Positions 7,768 through 16,238 of a stretch of 64,000 bases of DNA are shown piece by piece. The stretch is taken from positions 503,395 to 567,394 of the forward strand of contig NZ_KQ948988.1 of NCBI RefSeq assembly GCF_001514265.1, given 5' to 3'. Source of the DNA: Streptomyces resistomycificus (GTDB lineage Bacteria; Actinomycetota; Actinomycetes; Streptomycetales; Streptomycetaceae). Below the pieces are notes generated by a model. It was not told the origin of the DNA, did not search any database, and saw only the letters and a program-made list of their open reading frames with translations. Every line of letters begins with the position of its first letter. The first letter of the stretch is position 1. The position numbers were made by a program, and so were the translations under genes.

Positions 7768-8532
7768 GTGCCGAAACCAGAAGTGGACCCGACCGTGACG
7801 CTCGAGCTAAGTGTGGACCGGAGCAGCCCGGTGCCGTTGTACTTCCAGCTGTCCCAGCAGCTGGAGGCGGCCATCGAACACGGGGCGCTCACCCCCGGCA
7901 GCCTGCTGGGCAACGAGATCGAGCTCGCCGCCCGGCTCGGCCTGTCCCGGCCCACCGTCCGCCAGGCCATCCAGTCGCTCGTCGACAAGGGCCTGCTGGT
8001 GCGCCGTCGCGGCGTCGGCACCCAGGTCGTGCACAGTCAGGTCAAGCGACCCCTGGAGCTCAGCAGCCTCTACGATGACCTGGAGGCGGCCGGCCAGCGC
8101 CCCGCGACGAAGGTCCTGGTCAACACCGTCGTGCCGGCGACCGCCGAGATCGCGGCCGCGCTCGGTGTGGCCGAGGACAGCGACGTGCACCGGGTGGAGC
8201 GGCTGCGTCTCGCGCACGGTGAGCCGATGGCGTACCTCTGCAACCACCTGCCGCCCGGACTGTTCGACCTGGACACCGAGCAGCTGGAGGTCACCGGTCT
8301 GTACCGCATGATGCGCTCCGCCGGGATCACGCTGCACAGCGCCCGCCAGTCCATCGGCGCCCGTGCGGCCACCGCCGCCGAGGCGGAGCGGCTCGCCGAG
8401 AAGGAGGGCGCCCCGCTGCTCACCATGCAGCGCACGACGTACGACGACACGGGCCGCGCGGTCGAGTTCGGCAGCCACACCTACCGGCCGAGCCGCTACT
8501 CCTTCGAGTTCCAGCTGCTCGTACGCCCCTGA
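7768..8532 (+). CDS. GntR-family regulator with UTRA effector domain (HutC subfamily)
   Basis: A 254-residue regulator. The N-terminal winged helix (residues ~15-80) contains LGLSRPTVRQAIQSLVDKGLLVRRRGVGT. The C-terminal UTRA domain (~95-245) has the VHRVERLRLAHGEPMAY strand pattern and ends with YRPSRYSFEFQL. UTRA domains bind small sugars, amino acids or their phosphates and release the repressor from DNA. GTG 7768 was chosen; TACGCT at 7756-7761 could be a -10 giving a leaderless transcript. Likely targets are the divergent dehydrogenase and perhaps the ROK kinase downstream. Confidence 0.92.
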   Translation: MPKPEVDPTVTLELSVDRSSPVPLYFQLSQQLEAAIEHGALTPGSLLGNEIELAARLGLSRPTVRQAIQSLVDKGLLVRRRGVGTQVVHSQVKRPLELSSLYDDLEAAGQRPATKVLVNTVVPATAEIAAALGVAEDSDVHRVERLRLAHGEPMAYLCNHLPPGLFDLDTEQLEVTGLYRMMRSAGITLHSARQSIGARAATAAEAERLAEKEGAPLLTMQRTTYDDTGRAVEFGSHTYRPSRYSFEFQLLVRP

Positions 8533-8555
8533 ATTTCAGGTTCCGATTCGTCGCA

Positions 8556-8567
8556 TTGTCCGGACAA
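8556..8567. promoter_or_regulatory. palindrome TTGTCCGGACAA, candidate operator
   Basis: A perfect 12-bp palindrome 24 bases after the GntR stop codon and upstream of the ROK kinase gene. It extends the palindrome at 7709-7718. Most likely it is a second binding site for the GntR regulator; this is not shown by the sequence alone. Confidence 0.5.
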
Positions 8568-8624
8568 GGCGACCGAGTCGGACGTTCCGCCGGGACCACC
8601 GGGCCGGGCCGGGGTCGGCCCGAT

Positions 8625-8764
8625 GCGTCGCACCCAGGAGTGCCGGCGTCGCACTCAGGAGTGCCGGCGTCGCACCCAGGAGTGCCGGGCTTCGTACTCA
8701 GGAGTGCCGGGCGTCGCACCCAGGAGCGCCGGGCTTCGTACTCAGGAGTGCCGGGCGTCGCACG
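8625..8764. repeat. 21-22-bp tandem repeat, six units plus a partial seventh
   Basis: Units start at 8625, 8646, 8667, 8689, 8711 and 8733, with a partial one at 8755. They alternate between a GCGTCGCACCCAGGAGTGCC type and a GCTTCGTACTCAGGAGTGCC type. Each unit carries CAGGAGTGCCG, which resembles a ribosome site but is not followed by a reading frame with coding character. The 8533-8860 gap otherwise holds the palindrome at 8556 and no gene. Confidence 0.85.
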
Positions 8765-8860
8765 ACCAGCCACAAAGCGCCTGAACCCGGGACGAATCGC
8801 GCGCCCCGCAATGCCGCCCCGCTCGGCACACAGCGTGAGCGTGCGGCAGAATCGGGGCCG

Positions 8861-10018
8861 ATGAGCACCTACGGCAACTTCAGCGCCCCCATCGGCTCCC
8901 GCCGCGCGCCCGCGCTCCGCACGGTCGGCACACGGGAGCGCCGCTCGCACCTGACCGCACCCCGCGTGCCCACCGTCGGCATCGACATCGGCGGCACCAA
9001 GGTGATGGCGGGCGTCGTCGACGCCGACGGCAACATCCTGGAGAAGGTCCGCACGGAGACCCCGGACAAGTCCAAGAGCCCGAAGGTCGTGGAGGACACG
9101 ATCGCCGAGCTGGTGCTGGACCTGTCCGACCGCCACGACGTGCACGCGGTGGGGATCGGCGCGGCCGGCTGGGTCGACGCCGACCGCAACCGCGTCCTGT
9201 TCGCGCCCCACCTGTCCTGGCGCAACGAACCCCTCAGGGACCGCCTCTCCGGCCGCCTGTCGGTCCCCGTCCTCGTCGACAACGACGCCAACACCGCCGC
9301 CTGGGCGGAGTGGCGCTTCGGCGCGGGCCGTGGCGAGGACCACCTGGTCATGATCACCCTCGGCACCGGCATCGGCGGCGCCATACTGGAGGACGGCCAG
9401 GTCAAGCGGGGTAAGTACGGCGTCGCCGGTGAGTTCGGCCATATGCAGGTCGTGCCCGGCGGGCACCGCTGCCCGTGCGGCAACCGCGGCTGCTGGGAGC
9501 AGTACAGCTCCGGCAACGCGCTGGTGCGCGAGGCGCGCGAACTGGCCGCGGCCGACTCCCCGGTGGCCTACGGCATCATCGAGCACGTCAAGGGCAACAT
9601 CGGTGACATCACCGGCCCGATGATCACCGAGCTGGCCCGCGAGGGCGACGCCATGTGCATCGAGCTGCTCCAGGACATCGGTCAGTGGCTCGGCGTCGGC
9701 ATCGCCAACCTGGCCGCCGCCCTCGACCCCTCCTGCTTCGTGATCGGCGGCGGCGTGTCGGCCGCCGACGACCTGCTGATCGGCCCCGCCCGGGACGCGT
9801 TCAGACGCCAGCTCACCGGCCGCGGCTACCGTCCCGAGGCCCGGATCGCCCGCGCCCAGCTCGGCCCCGAGGCGGGCATGGTCGGCGCCGCCGACCTCGC
9901 CCGCCTGGTGGCCCGCCGCTTCCGCCGTGCCAAGCGCCGCCGGGTGGAGCGCTTCGAGCGCTACGAGCGGTTCGCCGAGTTCCGTCGTACTTCCCAGGAC
10001 ACCCAGGACACGGCGTGA
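8861..10018 (+). CDS. ROK-family sugar kinase (glucokinase-like)
   Basis: A 385-residue protein. After a ~36-residue basic N-terminal extension comes the phosphate-binding GIDIGGTK motif (40-47), the catalytic VDNDAN region, LGTGIGGAI, and the ROK zinc signature in GHMQVVPGGHRCPCGNRGCWE. It should phosphorylate a hexose with ATP (or polyphosphate) in the cytoplasm. There is no N-terminal helix-turn-helix, so it is the enzyme rather than the repressor type. The C-terminus is extended and rich in Arg/Glu/Phe. The stop overlaps the next start (GTGA). Confidence 0.92.
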   Translation: MSTYGNFSAPIGSRRAPALRTVGTRERRSHLTAPRVPTVGIDIGGTKVMAGVVDADGNILEKVRTETPDKSKSPKVVEDTIAELVLDLSDRHDVHAVGIGAAGWVDADRNRVLFAPHLSWRNEPLRDRLSGRLSVPVLVDNDANTAAWAEWRFGAGRGEDHLVMITLGTGIGGAILEDGQVKRGKYGVAGEFGHMQVVPGGHRCPCGNRGCWEQYSSGNALVREARELAAADSPVAYGIIEHVKGNIGDITGPMITELAREGDAMCIELLQDIGQWLGVGIANLAAALDPSCFVIGGGVSAADDLLIGPARDAFRRQLTGRGYRPEARIARAQLGPEAGMVGAADLARLVARRFRRAKRRRVERFERYERFAEFRRTSQDTQDTA

Positions 10019-10593
10019 CGGCGTCCCTGCCGCGCCAGGCCGCGTCACCGGAGGAGCCACGGGAGCCGGAGGACCGCCGGCACCGCATCCGCCGCAGGGC
10101 GCTCACCCTGCTCATCATCGTGCTGCTCATCGGCGTCCCCGCGGGCTACCTGGTGATCTCCGCCAACCAGAGCCGCAACAGCGGCAAGGACAAGGAGGCG
10201 AAGTACTCGGCGACCGGCCTCACCCCGGGCTACCCCTCCAAGGTCCAGCGCCGCATCTACCAGGTCCCGGTCCCGCACCCGGCGGACTTCCCCGCCTACT
10301 ACGAGACCAACAACTGGAAGACCAGCCGCCTCTACGTCCAGTTCCGGACCAGCAACGCCGGCCTCGACGCCTTCCTCACCGGCGTGGGCGTCAACCGCCA
10401 GGACCTCGAACCGGGCAAGATCACCATCAGCGCGCGCGACCAGAGCGTCAGCGGTTGGTCCTTCAAGAGCCCCGGCCCGTGGCACGGCATCGTCCACGCG
10501 CAGAAGAACCCGGCCCCCACCCAGGACATCGTCGTGAACACGTCCGACCCGAACGCCCCCATGGTCTACGTCGTCTCGCGCACGGTCCCCTAG
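10015..10593 (+). CDS. single-pass membrane protein coupled to the ROK kinase
   Basis: 192 residues, starting at the GTG whose last two bases belong to the kinase stop codon, so translation is coupled. A ~28-residue acidic/basic cytoplasmic N-terminus precedes one hydrophobic segment (LTLLIIVLLIGVPAGYLVIS, ~30-50). An extracellular domain of about 140 residues follows, with many Tyr and Trp (FPAYYETNNWKTSRLYVQF). I recognise no named family. Tight coupling suggests a joint role with the kinase, perhaps at the membrane; that is inference. Confidence 0.85.
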   Translation: MTASLPRQAASPEEPREPEDRRHRIRRRALTLLIIVLLIGVPAGYLVISANQSRNSGKDKEAKYSATGLTPGYPSKVQRRIYQVPVPHPADFPAYYETNNWKTSRLYVQFRTSNAGLDAFLTGVGVNRQDLEPGKITISARDQSVSGWSFKSPGPWHGIVHAQKNPAPTQDIVVNTSDPNAPMVYVVSRTVP

Positions 10594-10693
10594 GACGACG
10601 GGCCTCAGCCGGTCGCCGGGGCCGGTTGTCAGACCCCGCCCGTAGAGTCGAAGACGACTGATCCGGCACACGGGGCGGGAGGTGACAGGACGT

Positions 10694-13519
10694 ATGAGCG
10701 ACATGACGGCGACGGTCGAGCCACGGGTGGAGTCCGTCCCCGTCCGGCTCGCGGCCGTGTTCCTGCCCGCGCCCCTCCCGCGCGAGGGCCGGATGGCCTT
10801 CTGGGACCCGCAGGACGGACAGCCGCCCCTCGCCGACACCGAGCTCACCGTCGTCCGACGCCATGGTGCCGGAGTGCGCCGCCGCACCACGCCGGCGCTG
10901 TCCCTCACCCTCGGCGAGGCCCTGCCGCTGCTCGTCCGCGCCCGGCGGGACCCCGCCGCGCATCCCGCCACCGCCTGCTGGGGCGCCGCCGCGCTGCACG
11001 CGCTGCGGCTCACCGCCCGCGGCCGGCTGCTGCCCGGCCTCACCGCCACCGGCCACGACGCCTGGCGGGCCGGACCGCTCGACCCGGACGACATCGCCCA
11101 CCTGCGCGCCCTCGCGGCCGCCCTGCCCTACGAGGGCCATGCGGTCCCGCTGCCCGGCCCGGGCGCGATCCGGCTGCCCGAGCCGGAAGCGCTGATGCGA
11201 GCCTTCCTGGACGCCGTCGCGGACACCCTGCCCCGCACCCCGGCCGCTCCGTACGCCTCCGGCAAGCCCTTCGCGGCACGCGAGCCACAGCGCCTGCCCG
11301 ACGCCGCCGACTGGGCCGCGGAGGTCGCCGCCGGCATGGACGCGGGCGTGCGGATCTCCCTGCGCCTGGACCTGTCCGCGTACAACCTGTTCGACGACGA
11401 GGGCGACGGAGCGCGCCACGCGGGCGCGGCGATCGTCCAGGTGCACAGCCTCGCCGACCCCACCCTCGTGGTCGACGCGGCGGCCCTGTGGGCGGGCGAC
11501 GCGGACGTGGCCTTCGGCCCCCGCGCCCGGGTGGACGCGGCCCTCGCGGTGCGGCGCGCGGCCCGCGTGTGGCCTCCCCTCGACCGCCTCTCCGAGCAGG
11601 ACGTGCCCGACGTACTGGCCCTGTCCGACGAGGAGTTGGGCGACCTGCTCGGGATGGCCGCCCCCCGGCTCGCGGCGGCCGGAGTGGCCGTGCACTGGCC
11701 CCGGGACCTGGCCCACGACCTGACCGCGGCCGCGGTGGTACGCCCGGCGCCCGGCTCGGCGACCGACGGCACCGGCTTCTTCGAGAGCGAGGAACTGCTC
11801 CAGTTCCGCTGGCAGTTGGCGATCGGCGGCGACCCGCTCAGCGAGGCCGAGATGGACGCGCTCGCCGAGGCGCACCGCCCGGTCGTCCGCCTGCGCGACC
11901 AGTGGGTACTGGTCGACCCCGCCCTGGTTCGCAAGGCCCGCAAGCGCGAACTGGGCCTGCTCGACCCGGTCGACGCCCTGTCCGTCGCCCTCACCGGCAG
12001 CGCGGAGGTCGACGGCGAGACCGTCGAGGCGGTCCCCGCCGGAGCCCTGGCCACCCTGCGCGACCGCCTCACCGCCGGGATCCGGCCCGCCGAGCCGCCG
12101 GCCGGCCTGCACGCCACCCTCCGCGACTACCAACTCCGCGGCCTGGCCTGGCTGGACCTCATGACCTCCCTCGGCCTCGGCGGCTGCCTCGCCGACGACA
12201 TGGGACTCGGCAAGACCATCACCGTCATCGCCCTGCACCTGCGCCGGGCCCACTCCGAACCCACCCTGGTGGTCTGCCCGGCCTCCCTGCTGGGCAACTG
12301 GCAGCGGGAGATCACCCGGTTCGCGCCCGGCGTCCCCGTGCGCCGCTTCCACGGCCCGGACCGCACCCTGGACGACCTCGACGGCGGCTTCGTCCTCACC
12401 ACCTACGGCACCATGCGGTCGGCTGCGGCGCGGCTGGCCGAGCAGCCGTGGGGCATGGTCGTCGCCGACGAGGCACAGCACGTCAAGAACCCCTACTCGG
12501 CGACGGCGAAGGCCCTGCGCACGATCCCGTCCCCCGCGCGCGTGGCCCTCACCGGCACACCCGTGGAGAACAACCTGTCGGAGCTGTGGGCGCTGCTCGA
12601 CTGGACGACACCCGGGCTCCTCGGCCCCCTGAAGTCCTTCCGCGCCCGCCACGCCCGCGCGGTGGAGAACGGCGAGGACGACGAGGCGGTCACCCGGCTC
12701 GCCCGCCTGGTCCGCCCCTTCCTGCTGCGCCGCAAGAAGTCCGACCCCGGCATCGTCCCCGAGCTGCCACCCAAGACGGAGACGGACCACCCGGTTCCAC
12801 TCACCCGTGAACAGGCCGCGCTCTACGAGGCGGTGGTGCGCGAGTCGATGCTGGCCATCGAGACGGCGGAGGGCATCGCCCGCCGGGGCCTGGTGCTCAA
12901 GCTGCTGTCCGCCCTCAAGCAGATCTGCGACCACCCCGCGCTGTACCTGAAGGAGGACGTTCCCCCGTCCGCCCTCGACCGGCTCCCGGCCCGCTCCGGC
13001 AAGATGGCCCTCCTCGACGAGCTGCTCGACACGCTGCTGGCCGAGGACGGTTCGGCGCTCGTCTTCACGCAGTACGTCGGGATGGCCCGTCTGATCACCG
13101 CCCACCTCGCCGCCCGCGCCGTTCCGGTGGACCTGCTGCACGGCGGCACACCGGTGCCGGAGCGCGAGCGCATGGTCGACCGCTTCCAGAGCGGCGCGAC
13201 ACCCGTCCTGGTGCTGTCGCTGAAGGCGGCCGGCACGGGGCTGAACCTCACCCGGGCGGGCCACGTCGTCCACTTCGACCGCTGGTGGAACCCCGCCGTG
13301 GAGGAACAGGCCACCGACCGCGCCTACCGCATCGGCCAGACCCAGCCCGTCCAGGTGCACCGGCTCATCACCGAGGGCACCGTCGAGGACCGCATCGCCG
13401 AAATGCTGGAGGCCAAGCGTGCTCTCGCCGACGCGATCCTCGGCTCCGGCGAGTCGGCCCTCACCGAACTGGGCGACCGTGAGCTCTCGGACCTGGTGTC
13501 CCTCCGGAGGCCGACATGA
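10694..13519 (+). CDS. SNF2/RapA-family helicase-like ATPase
   Basis: About 941 residues. The N-terminal ~460 residues form the variable SNF2-associated region. The ATPase core follows: motif I DMGLGKT (Lys507), motif II VVADEAQ, motif III LTGTPVEN, and in the second RecA lobe motif V KAAGTGLNLT and motif VI ATDRAYRIGQ. Such proteins translocate on duplex DNA and remodel nucleoprotein. ATG 10694 is preferred to GTG 10682, which lies against the GGGAGG ribosome site. The stop overlaps the start of the SWIM gene (ATGA); this helicase-SWIM pairing recurs in actinobacteria and implies a shared complex. Confidence 0.92.
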   Translation: MSDMTATVEPRVESVPVRLAAVFLPAPLPREGRMAFWDPQDGQPPLADTELTVVRRHGAGVRRRTTPALSLTLGEALPLLVRARRDPAAHPATACWGAAALHALRLTARGRLLPGLTATGHDAWRAGPLDPDDIAHLRALAAALPYEGHAVPLPGPGAIRLPEPEALMRAFLDAVADTLPRTPAAPYASGKPFAAREPQRLPDAADWAAEVAAGMDAGVRISLRLDLSAYNLFDDEGDGARHAGAAIVQVHSLADPTLVVDAAALWAGDADVAFGPRARVDAALAVRRAARVWPPLDRLSEQDVPDVLALSDEELGDLLGMAAPRLAAAGVAVHWPRDLAHDLTAAAVVRPAPGSATDGTGFFESEELLQFRWQLAIGGDPLSEAEMDALAEAHRPVVRLRDQWVLVDPALVRKARKRELGLLDPVDALSVALTGSAEVDGETVEAVPAGALATLRDRLTAGIRPAEPPAGLHATLRDYQLRGLAWLDLMTSLGLGGCLADDMGLGKTITVIALHLRRAHSEPTLVVCPASLLGNWQREITRFAPGVPVRRFHGPDRTLDDLDGGFVLTTYGTMRSAAARLAEQPWGMVVADEAQHVKNPYSATAKALRTIPSPARVALTGTPVENNLSELWALLDWTTPGLLGPLKSFRARHARAVENGEDDEAVTRLARLVRPFLLRRKKSDPGIVPELPPKTETDHPVPLTREQAALYEAVVRESMLAIETAEGIARRGLVLKLLSALKQICDHPALYLKEDVPPSALDRLPARSGKMALLDELLDTLLAEDGSALVFTQYVGMARLITAHLAARAVPVDLLHGGTPVPERERMVDRFQSGATPVLVLSLKAAGTGLNLTRAGHVVHFDRWWNPAVEEQATDRAYRIGQTQPVQVHRLITEGTVEDRIAEMLEAKRALADAILGSGESALTELGDRELSDLVSLRRPT

Positions 13520-16074
13520 CCCCCGGAGCCGCCGACGAGGCCCGCCGCGCCCTGCAGGCAGCGCGAGAGCGAGCGGCGCGGGAGTCGGACCCGGGGGCCG
13601 CCGGGCGCGCGGCCAGGTCCGGGCGGGCGATGCCGGGGGCCCGCGCAGTGCCGGGGACGGAGGATCCCGACGAGCCCGGGACCCCCGGGGGTACCGGGGA
13701 GCCTGACGGGGGGACGGGTTCCCAGGAGGCCGGGGCGGCCCAGGAGGGCCTGGTATCCGGGCAGGCCGGGGATACCGGGGGAGCGCCGGTGTTCGGTGAG
13801 GGGCGGATGCCGGGCGGCGACGCCGACGCTTCAGAGACGGTGACGGAAGGCGAATGGCCCGCAGCGCCGGAGGAGCCTGCGGAAGCCCAGGCCCAGGCTC
13901 GTGCCCAGGCCCAGGCTCGTGCCCAGACGCAGCCGGAGCGCCGGCCGGCGGACGTGGCGCGCGAGGCGCTGCGGCGGGCGGTCGCGGCGAAGCGCCGTGT
14001 CCCGACGGCGGACGCAGACGCCGACGCCATCGACCCTCCTGCTGACACCGGCGCCACCGCCACCCGCCACAGTGGCGGGGCTCTCGACGCCACTGCTGCC
14101 GACGTCACCGCCGCTGCCGACGTCACCGAGGACGACAACGGCCCTGACGACTCGACCAACCCGCACGTCACCCTCCCGACGGAAACGCCGGCGACACCTC
14201 TCGGCACAGCAGGCGCGCCTCCAGCCGACCCGACAGGAGGCACCCCAGCCGCGTCCGCAACCCCTGGCGGCGCCAGCGACAACGACGGCGCTGCCGACCG
14301 CGGTGGCCCCGGCCAGGACCGCCCCGACGGCACCGGGCCGGGTGCGCGGCCGGCGGATGTCGCGCGCGAGGCCCTGCGCGCGGCTCGCGACGCGGCACGC
14401 CAGGCCCGGGAGGACGCCCTGGCCCAGGGGACGGGCACCGGCCGCGGAGCGCGTCGAGCCCACCCGGCCGCCGCCTCCCGGGCAGTGGCCGACCCCGGCG
14501 CCGCCTCCCGGTCCCGAGGCGGCGCACCGGGCCAGGAGGCCGCCCGCCGGGCGCGTGACGTACGGGAGTTGCTGGCCGACGCCTTCCGGATGCCCGCGGA
14601 CGATGACGCGCCGCGGGAGGAGCCCGGGCAGGAATCGCGGGACGACGACGTCACACCGCAGGCGGATTCCGCGACCCCTGCCTCTGCCTCTGCCTTTGCT
14701 CCCGCCCCCGCCCCCGCCCTCGCTCCTGCCCCCGCCCCCGTTCCGGCCCCCGCCTCCGCCGACGACCGGGACCGTGCCGACGCCGCCGTCAGTACGCCGA
14801 CGTTGCCGTCCATGGCCGCCCCCGCACGGGACGGCGACCTCCGGCGTACCTTCCCCGCCTTCCCGCCCCTGCCGTCGGACGGCACCGGCTTCGCCGCGAC
14901 ATGGTGGGGCAACGCGTGGGTCGCCGCGTTGGAGGAGGGCGCGCTGGACGCCCAGCGGCTGGCGCGTGGCCGCGGGTACGCGGAGCAGGGCAACGTGGAC
15001 GCCATCACCGTGACCCCGGGCCTCGTCCTCGCCTACGTGCGGGGCAGCCGCCCCCGGCCGTACCGGGTACAGGTGCGGCTGCGCACGCTCGAGGACGCCG
15101 ACTGGGAGCGGTTGTTGGACAGCGCCGCCGAGCGGCCGGGGCACATCGCCGCGCTGCTCGACAAGGAGATGCCGCACGCCCTCGCGGAGGGTGGCGTCCG
15201 GCTGCTGCCAGGCCCCGGAGACCTGGAACCGCACTGCAGTTGCCCCGACCGCGGTCACCCCTGCAAGCACGCCGCAGCCCTCTGCTACCAGACGGCCCGT
15301 CTGCTCGACGCCGACCCCTTCGTACTGCTCCTGCTGCGCGGCCGCGGCGAACGCGACCTGCTCGACGCCCTGTCCCGGCTGAGCGCCACCCGCGCCGCCC
15401 GAGCCGCGCAGGACCAGGCACCTGCCGTGCTGCCCGGCGTACGGGCCGGTGACGCCCTCGCCCCCCGTCGCCTCCCGCCCCTTCCGGCGCCCCTGCCACA
15501 GCCCCCGCATCCCGAGCAACCTCCGGTGTACCCGGCGTCCCCGGGCGGCCCGGACCCCTTCGCGCTGGACCAGCTGGCGACCGACGCGGCGGCCCGCGCC
15601 CACGCGCTGCTCGCCACCGGCCTCGACCCGGTCGGTGAGCTGACCCTGTGGCAGGACGCGGTGCGGCTCGCCGCGGCCCGCCCCGGCTCCGGACTCACCG
15701 CCGGCACCCGAGCCCTCTACGCCTCCCTCGCCGCCGCGGCCGGCCGCACCCCGTCCGAACTGGCCCGCGCGGTCGCCGCGTGGCGGCAGGGCGGGCTGGA
15801 GGGTCTCGCCGTACTCGAAGAGCCGTGGGACCCGCCGGCCGGCCGATTCGACCGCGCGCGCCCCCTGCTTCTCGCCGCGGACCTCCCCGCGTTCCGCCCC
15901 CGGCACAACCACCTCACCCACCCCCGCGGCCATGTCCAGCTCCGTCTCGGCCGGGACGGTCTCTGGTACGCCTACGAGTCCGAGCCGGGCCACGACGACT
16001 GGTGGCCCCGCGGCACCCCCGACCTGGACCCGGTCGGTGCCCTGACGGGCCTGGGAGCCGCCGGAGAGTTCTGA
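13516..16074 (+). CDS. SWIM zinc-finger protein with long disordered N-terminus
   Basis: 852 residues. Residues ~1-440 are low-complexity, rich in Ala, Pro, Gly and Asp, with a repeated PADVAREALRxA motif and an AP-rich tract near 395-415. The conserved part starts at FPPLPSDGTGFAATWWGNAW. The SWIM finger is Cys574-x-Cys576-x6-Cys583-x-His585. SWIM fingers bind DNA or protein partners. The gene overlaps the SNF2 helicase gene by four bases, so the two are probably made together and act together on DNA. An 18-bp direct repeat at 13885-13920 lies inside the disordered region. Confidence 0.9.
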   Translation: MTPGAADEARRALQAARERAARESDPGAAGRAARSGRAMPGARAVPGTEDPDEPGTPGGTGEPDGGTGSQEAGAAQEGLVSGQAGDTGGAPVFGEGRMPGGDADASETVTEGEWPAAPEEPAEAQAQARAQAQARAQTQPERRPADVAREALRRAVAAKRRVPTADADADAIDPPADTGATATRHSGGALDATAADVTAAADVTEDDNGPDDSTNPHVTLPTETPATPLGTAGAPPADPTGGTPAASATPGGASDNDGAADRGGPGQDRPDGTGPGARPADVAREALRAARDAARQAREDALAQGTGTGRGARRAHPAAASRAVADPGAASRSRGGAPGQEAARRARDVRELLADAFRMPADDDAPREEPGQESRDDDVTPQADSATPASASAFAPAPAPALAPAPAPVPAPASADDRDRADAAVSTPTLPSMAAPARDGDLRRTFPAFPPLPSDGTGFAATWWGNAWVAALEEGALDAQRLARGRGYAEQGNVDAITVTPGLVLAYVRGSRPRPYRVQVRLRTLEDADWERLLDSAAERPGHIAALLDKEMPHALAEGGVRLLPGPGDLEPHCSCPDRGHPCKHAAALCYQTARLLDADPFVLLLLRGRGERDLLDALSRLSATRAARAAQDQAPAVLPGVRAGDALAPRRLPPLPAPLPQPPHPEQPPVYPASPGGPDPFALDQLATDAAARAHALLATGLDPVGELTLWQDAVRLAAARPGSGLTAGTRALYASLAAAAGRTPSELARAVAAWRQGGLEGLAVLEEPWDPPAGRFDRARPLLLAADLPAFRPRHNHLTHPRGHVQLRLGRDGLWYAYESEPGHDDWWPRGTPDLDPVGALTGLGAAGEF

Positions 16075-16238
16075 GGGGCGACAGCGCGAGGGAGGGGTCG
16101 GGACACGGCCGGCTCAGCCGCACACCCCCGCCCGACCGTGGAGGCGGTGTGAGAGTTCCCCGCTGATGTGCGGGAGGCAGGTGTGGGGAGTGGGGGCCCA
16201 GCGGTCGGGCCGTACGAAAAGCCGGTTAGCGTGGAGCG

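Noticed and set aside
8625..8764. Possible CRISPR array
   Set aside because: The units are directly adjacent with no unique spacers and no cas gene is present; it is a simple tandem repeat.
8556..8864. Short plus-strand frame encoding HPGVPASH-like repeats
   Set aside because: The peptide repeats merely reflect the DNA tandem repeat; the frame has no ribosome site and starts in the operator palindrome.
10463..13360. 965-codon open frame on the minus strand opposite the SNF2 helicase gene
   Set aside because: It is a third-position mirror of a GC-rich gene: composition is Gly/Arg/Val/Asp-rich with no domain, while the plus strand has all helicase motifs.
13831..15993. 720-codon minus-strand frame opposite the SWIM gene
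   Set aside because: Low-complexity shadow of the disordered region; the SWIM finger is on the plus strand.
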